Under the pieces are notes generated by a model. It had not been told where the DNA came from and searched no databases. It saw only the letters and a list, made by a program, of their open reading frames with translations. From a bacterium (GTDB lineage Bacteria > Myxococcota_A > Bradymonadia > Bradymonadales > Bradymonadaceae), in assembly GCA_030427705.1 (NCBI GenBank), contig JAUIBR010000061.1, forward strand, positions 1-35,927: DNA of 35,927 bases. The letters run 5' to 3'. This document shows, in pieces, positions 32,952-35,927 of the stretch. Numbering within the stretch: position 1 is the stretch's first letter; each line of letters starts with the position of its first letter. Both the position numbers and the translations under genes were made by a program.

Positions 32952-34022
32952 CTATCCGCGCAGCAACCGTTCGATCACGGGCACATCGTCCACACGAGAC
33001 ATCAAAATCAGTTTTGCGCCGGCTTCCAGCTTAAAATCGGCGGCTGGATTGAAGAGATAGTCGTCACCCATGTGAACCGCGATGATGAGGGCGTCGGTCT
33101 TGTCACGAATGTTCAAGTCGCGGAGGGTTCTGCCGACCCACGGGCTGGTCTCACAAATCTCTAGTTCCTCGACCGTTCGGGCGTCTTGTGCGCTCATCAT
33201 CAGATCCAGGAACGTCGTCACCTCTGGTCGAACGACCTCGGCTGCCATTCGCATGCCGCCCAAAACGTTGGTGTAGATAACGCTCGTCGCCCCAGCCATG
33301 ATGAACTTCTGTTCAGCGCGCGGGTCTTCACCGCGCGTAACGATACGAATCTTCGGATTGAGACGTCTCGCGGTAATGGTCGCAAATAGGTTGTCTTTGT
33401 CAGTTCCTAGCGAGAAGACCACACCGCTAGCGCGGTCGATGCCTGCCTTTCGGAGAACGTCATCATCAGTCGCATCCCCAATGAGGTAGGCGAGATCGTC
33501 GAATCCATAGTCCAGTTGAAGGTGTCGGATCGACGCCTGATTCATGTCGATAACGACGGTGTCCTTGTCAGATTTGGCCATCTCGGTGAGCACGTATTGG
33601 CCCGTCTCGCCGACCCCGGCGATGATGAAATGGTTGGACATGTTCTCAAGCATGCGATTCACCTTACGTGTCCTCAGCACGTCGCGTAACTCCCCATCGA
33701 CAATAAACGCAGTCATTGAGGACACAAAATAAAGCACCGTCCCCATACCTGTGATGATCAGGCCGATCGTAAAGATCTCAAGCGCAGGGTCTTGTCGAAT
33801 TGGAATGACTTCACCGAAACCGACCGTCGTGAGGGTGATGACGGTCATGTACATGCAGTGCAGTAGCCCGTACTCACCCTCCGTCAGGATATGGTAGCCC
33901 AGCGTGCCTACGATAAGGATAAACAGCTGCAATCCGCTTGCGCGAATCAAGCGGATAGACGCTCGCGCATCGTGCTGTTCACCGGAGATATCCCGGATCC
34001 ATCTGGCAAGTTTAAGGTCCAC
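32952..34022 (-). CDS. Potassium channel with RCK (TrkA-N/TrkA-C) domains
   Basis: This 356-residue protein is a 2-TM potassium channel subunit with cytosolic gating domains. TM1 lies at about residues 31-46, the pore helix and selectivity filter TTVGFGE at 65-71, and TM2 at about 81-108. The RCK N domain begins HFIIAGVGETGQYVLTEMAK, with nucleotide-binding motif GVGETG at 136-141, and the acidic VVIDMNQASIRHLQ strand follows. An RCK-C domain ends the protein (DALIIAVHMGDDYLFNPAAD). The architecture is that of MthK-like channels, with probable Ca2+ or nucleotide gating. Its gene is divergent from a cyclic-nucleotide-binding protein gene, with about 113 bases between. Confidence 0.93.
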   Translation of the reverse strand: MDLKLARWIRDISGEQHDARASIRLIRASGLQLFILIVGTLGYHILTEGEYGLLHCMYMTVITLTTVGFGEVIPIRQDPALEIFTIGLIITGMGTVLYFVSSMTAFIVDGELRDVLRTRKVNRMLENMSNHFIIAGVGETGQYVLTEMAKSDKDTVVIDMNQASIRHLQLDYGFDDLAYLIGDATDDDVLRKAGIDRASGVVFSLGTDKDNLFATITARRLNPKIRIVTRGEDPRAEQKFIMAGATSVIYTNVLGGMRMAAEVVRPEVTTFLDLMMSAQDARTVEELEICETSPWVGRTLRDLNIRDKTDALIIAVHMGDDYLFNPAADFKLEAGAKLILMSRVDDVPVIERLLRG

Positions 34023-34135
34023 GCAACACCGGGGAAATTGACAAGGCGCAAAGCCTTGCGCAAGCTAACGGCACGTTTTGAAGCTTACGCTCGACCTAGG
34101 GTACGAGCAAATTCAGTAACCGGAAGAGGCCAATT

Positions 34136-34615
34136 GTGGGCTGGAAATTCCTAGATATATCGCTGCTTCGAGAGATTGATCTCTTCAAGAATCTGTCCGA
34201 GCAAGCCCTGGTCGAAATCATCCCGCTCACCTCGGTCGTCGAGTACACGCCGGGCCAGGTCGTGTTCCAGGAGGGCGAAATGGGTGATGCGCTCTTCCTT
34301 ATTCTGGAAGGTGAAGTTCGCATCTCAAAGAATATCCACGGTGTGGGTGAAGAGGCGCTCGCATTCTTGAAGAAGGGGTCCTACTTCGGCGAGATGGCTC
34401 TGGTTGGGGATGCTCAGCCGCGGAGTGCCTCCGCTATCGCCGCCGAGCGTAGCGAGATGGCGAAGCTTGAGCGAAAGGACTTCATCGAGTTGGTGAACGC
34501 AAACCATGAGGTCGGCGTTGAAATCCTGTGGTCGTTCGTAACCACACTCTCTGCTCGGCTGCGAGAATCCAACGATCGCATCGCATTCTTCGCGATGTCG
34601 AACATGTTCGAGTAG
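34136..34615 (+). CDS. Stand-alone cyclic-nucleotide-binding domain protein
   Basis: This 159-residue protein starts at GTG 34136 with AAGAGG six bases in front. Almost all of it is one cyclic-nucleotide-binding domain of the CRP/Fnr/PKA type: LFKNLSEQALVEIIPLTSVV, then QEGEMGDALFLILEGEVRIS. The phosphate-binding cassette follows (YFGEMALVGDAQPRSASAIA, with FGEMAL at 84-89 and PRSASA at 95-100). Glu and Arg of the cassette are present, so cAMP or cGMP binding is plausible. It has no helix-turn-helix, kinase or channel part. A C-terminal helix follows (VEILWSFVTTLSARLRESND). Divergence from a K+ channel gene invites the idea that it senses the nucleotide for that channel, but this is inference. 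Confidence 0.9.
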   Translation: MGWKFLDISLLREIDLFKNLSEQALVEIIPLTSVVEYTPGQVVFQEGEMGDALFLILEGEVRISKNIHGVGEEALAFLKKGSYFGEMALVGDAQPRSASAIAAERSEMAKLERKDFIELVNANHEVGVEILWSFVTTLSARLRESNDRIAFFAMSNMFE

Positions 34616-34617
34616 GC

Positions 34618-35927
34618 CTACTCGGCCGCGTCTACATATTCACTCATTGGCGGGCAGGTGCAGACAAGGTTCTTGTCCCCGTGTGCATCGTTCACGCGCC
34701 CGACAGCAGGCCAAAACTTGTTGACCTTGGTCCATGATGCCGGGAAGGCCGCAGTCTCTCGCGAGTATTCGTGTTTCCATTCACCAATGATCGTATCGAC
34801 CGTGTGAGGCGCGTGTACGAGCGGGTTGTCTTCTTGGCTCCACTCGCCAGTTTCGATGGCCGTGATCTCGCCGTGGATCGTGATGAGCGCGTCACAGAGA
34901 CGATCTAGCTCAGCCTTCGACTCGCTCTCGGTTGGTTCGATCATCATCGTGCCAGCCACCGGCCAGGACATCGTGGGTGCGTGGAAACCAAAGTCCATTA
35001 GTCGTTTGGCCACATCCACAACTTGAACTCCAGCGGAGTCTTTGAAGTGACGGAAGTCCAAGATGAACTCATGCGCGCATTGTCCTTCCACACCGCGGTA
35101 GAGAACTGGGTAGTAGTCCTCCAGACGCTTCGCCATGTAGTTCGCGTTGAGAATCGCGACCTTCGTCGCGTGCTCCAGACCTGATGCGCCCAACATCCGG
35201 ATGTAGGCCCAGGAAATCGGCAGGATGCTTGGGCTTCCCCAGGGCGCAGCCGACACCGCACCGATCGCTTGCTCGCCGCCAGTCGTAATCACTGGATGCC
35301 CGGGCAGGAACGGAGCCAGGTGTGCCTGAACGCAGATGGGCCCCATTCCCGGACCGCCGCCACCGTGTGGGATGCAGAACGTCTTGTGCAGGTTGAGATG
35401 GCAAACGTCGGCCCCGTAATCGCCGGGTCGGCAGATTCCCACCTGTGCATTCATGTTTGCGCCGTCGAGGTAAACCTGCCCGCCGTTTTCGTGAACGATG
35501 TCACAAATCGTGCGGATTTCGGTTTCGAACACGCCATGGGTCGACGGGTACGTAACCATGATCGCCGACAAGTTGTCTGCGTGTTCTGCCGCTTTGTTGC
35601 GAAGGTCGTCGATGTCGATATTGCCTGCATCGTCCGTTGCGATCGCGACAACCTTCATCCCAGCCATAATCGCACTTGCTGGATTGGTGCCGTGAGCTGA
35701 CGTCGGAATCAGGCAGATATCGCGGTGACCCTCGCCATTTGCTTTGTGGAAGGCCTGAATGACCAGCATGCCAGCGTACTCTCCCTGAGAGCCGGCGTTT
35801 GGTTGCAGCGATGTCGCCTTCATCCCAGTAATCTCAGACAGCCAATCTTCGAGTTGTCGGAACATCTCTCGGTAGCCCGCAGTCTGCTCGGACGGCGCGA
35901 ATGGATGAACTCCACCGAACTCTGGCC
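34618..35927 (-). CDS. gcvP: Glycine dehydrogenase (decarboxylating) P protein, 3' part only
   Basis: This is the C-terminal part (about 436 residues) of the P protein of the glycine cleavage system; the start lies beyond the right edge. The PLP-dependent enzyme decarboxylates glycine and transfers the aminomethyl group to the H protein. The reading frame stays open to the edge ([20 protein letters not shown] before the first internal Met). Family motifs include [60 protein letters not shown] and the PLP-lysine motif [20 protein letters not shown] (Lys codon 35383-35385). The C-terminus ends two bases from the convergent cyclic-nucleotide-binding gene. In the window it has no gcvT or gcvH neighbour. 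Confidence 0.96.
   Translation of the reverse strand, partial: PEFGGVHPFAPSEQTAGYREMFRQLEDWLSEITGMKATSLQPNAGSQGEYAGMLVIQAFHKANGEGHRDICLIPTSAHGTNPASAIMAGMKVVAIATDDAGNIDIDDLRNKAAEHADNLSAIMVTYPSTHGVFETEIRTICDIVHENGGQVYLDGANMNAQVGICRPGDYGADVCHLNLHKTFCIPHGGGGPGMGPICVQAHLAPFLPGHPVITTGGEQAIGAVSAAPWGSPSILPISWAYIRMLGASGLEHATKVAILNANYMAKRLEDYYPVLYRGVEGQCAHEFILDFRHFKDSAGVQVVDVAKRLMDFGFHAPTMSWPVAGTMMIEPTESESKAELDRLCDALITIHGEITAIETGEWSQEDNPLVHAPHTVDTIIGEWKHEYSRETAAFPASWTKVNKFWPAVGRVNDAHGDKNLVCTCPPMSEYVDAAE

Overview
The window looks like chromosomal DNA of a delta-proteobacterial or myxobacterial-type Gram-negative bacterium, possibly Myxococcota/Bradymonadales-like. This is inference. It rests on three proteins with MYXO-CTERM-type tails (Cys near the C-terminus, one hydrophobic helix, then an Arg cluster), two DUF2330 proteins, at least six predicted lipoproteins, and moderately high GC. 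No tRNA, rRNA, CRISPR array, insertion sequence or phage gene was seen. No gene-free stretch exceeds 300 bases; the longest is about 243 bases (15586-15828), in front of a photolyase gene.

Layout. 1-482: 5' end of a proline dehydrogenase (PutA-type) gene on the minus strand. 588-5858: an unknown membrane protein, an unknown lipoprotein, a MYXO-CTERM surface protein with a Met/Asp/Gly-rich linker, a small conserved protein with a CNCGH motif, and an arrestin-like/Spo0M-like protein. 5873-7252: a secreted von Willebrand factor A protein. 7393-9435: two genes that together look like one RdgC (N-terminal half, then C-terminal half), followed without a gap by uppP. 9514-10302: an S-adenosylmethionine hydrolase. 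10303-15585: a minus-strand cluster of a DUF2330 protein, a five-heme cytochrome c lipoprotein and a second DUF2330 protein. 15829-17316: photolyase. 17389-19168: an ABC transporter interrupted by a +1 frameshift. 19173-21150: phenylalanine hydroxylase and a glutathionyl-hydroquinone reductase. 21317-26287: glpD, a DUF4136 lipoprotein, then a tightly overlapping trio ending in a TldD/PmbA-family protein with a lipoprotein signal. 26348-27886: comM. 27950-28303: a cupredoxin-like lipoprotein that seems to lack the copper Cys and C-terminal His. 28421-30789: a GspE/PilB-type ATPase and a DUF1499 protein. 30871-32028: an acyl-CoA dehydrogenase behind a 16-base perfect palindrome. 32025-34022: an orphan ParA-like ATPase and a 2-TM potassium channel with RCK domains. 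34136-34615: a stand-alone cyclic-nucleotide-binding protein divergent from the channel. 34618-35927: the 3' part of gcvP.

Much of the window is envelope biology: undecaprenyl phosphate recycling, surface-anchored proteins, lipoproteins, a multiheme cytochrome and ion transport. These are mixed with ordinary metabolism (proline, glycine, phenylalanine, glycerol-3-phosphate, acyl-CoA). Genes are packed very tightly. Six of seven convergent gene pairs meet with 14 bases or less between them or overlap, and only one pair has a visible intrinsic terminator between the genes.

The points most worth following are the DUF2330-cytochrome-DUF2330 cluster with its intercistronic hairpin, the split RdgC, the exported TldD-like lipoprotein operon, the degenerate cupredoxin, the channel/cyclic-nucleotide-binding pair, and the palindromes in front of the acyl-CoA dehydrogenase and photolyase genes.
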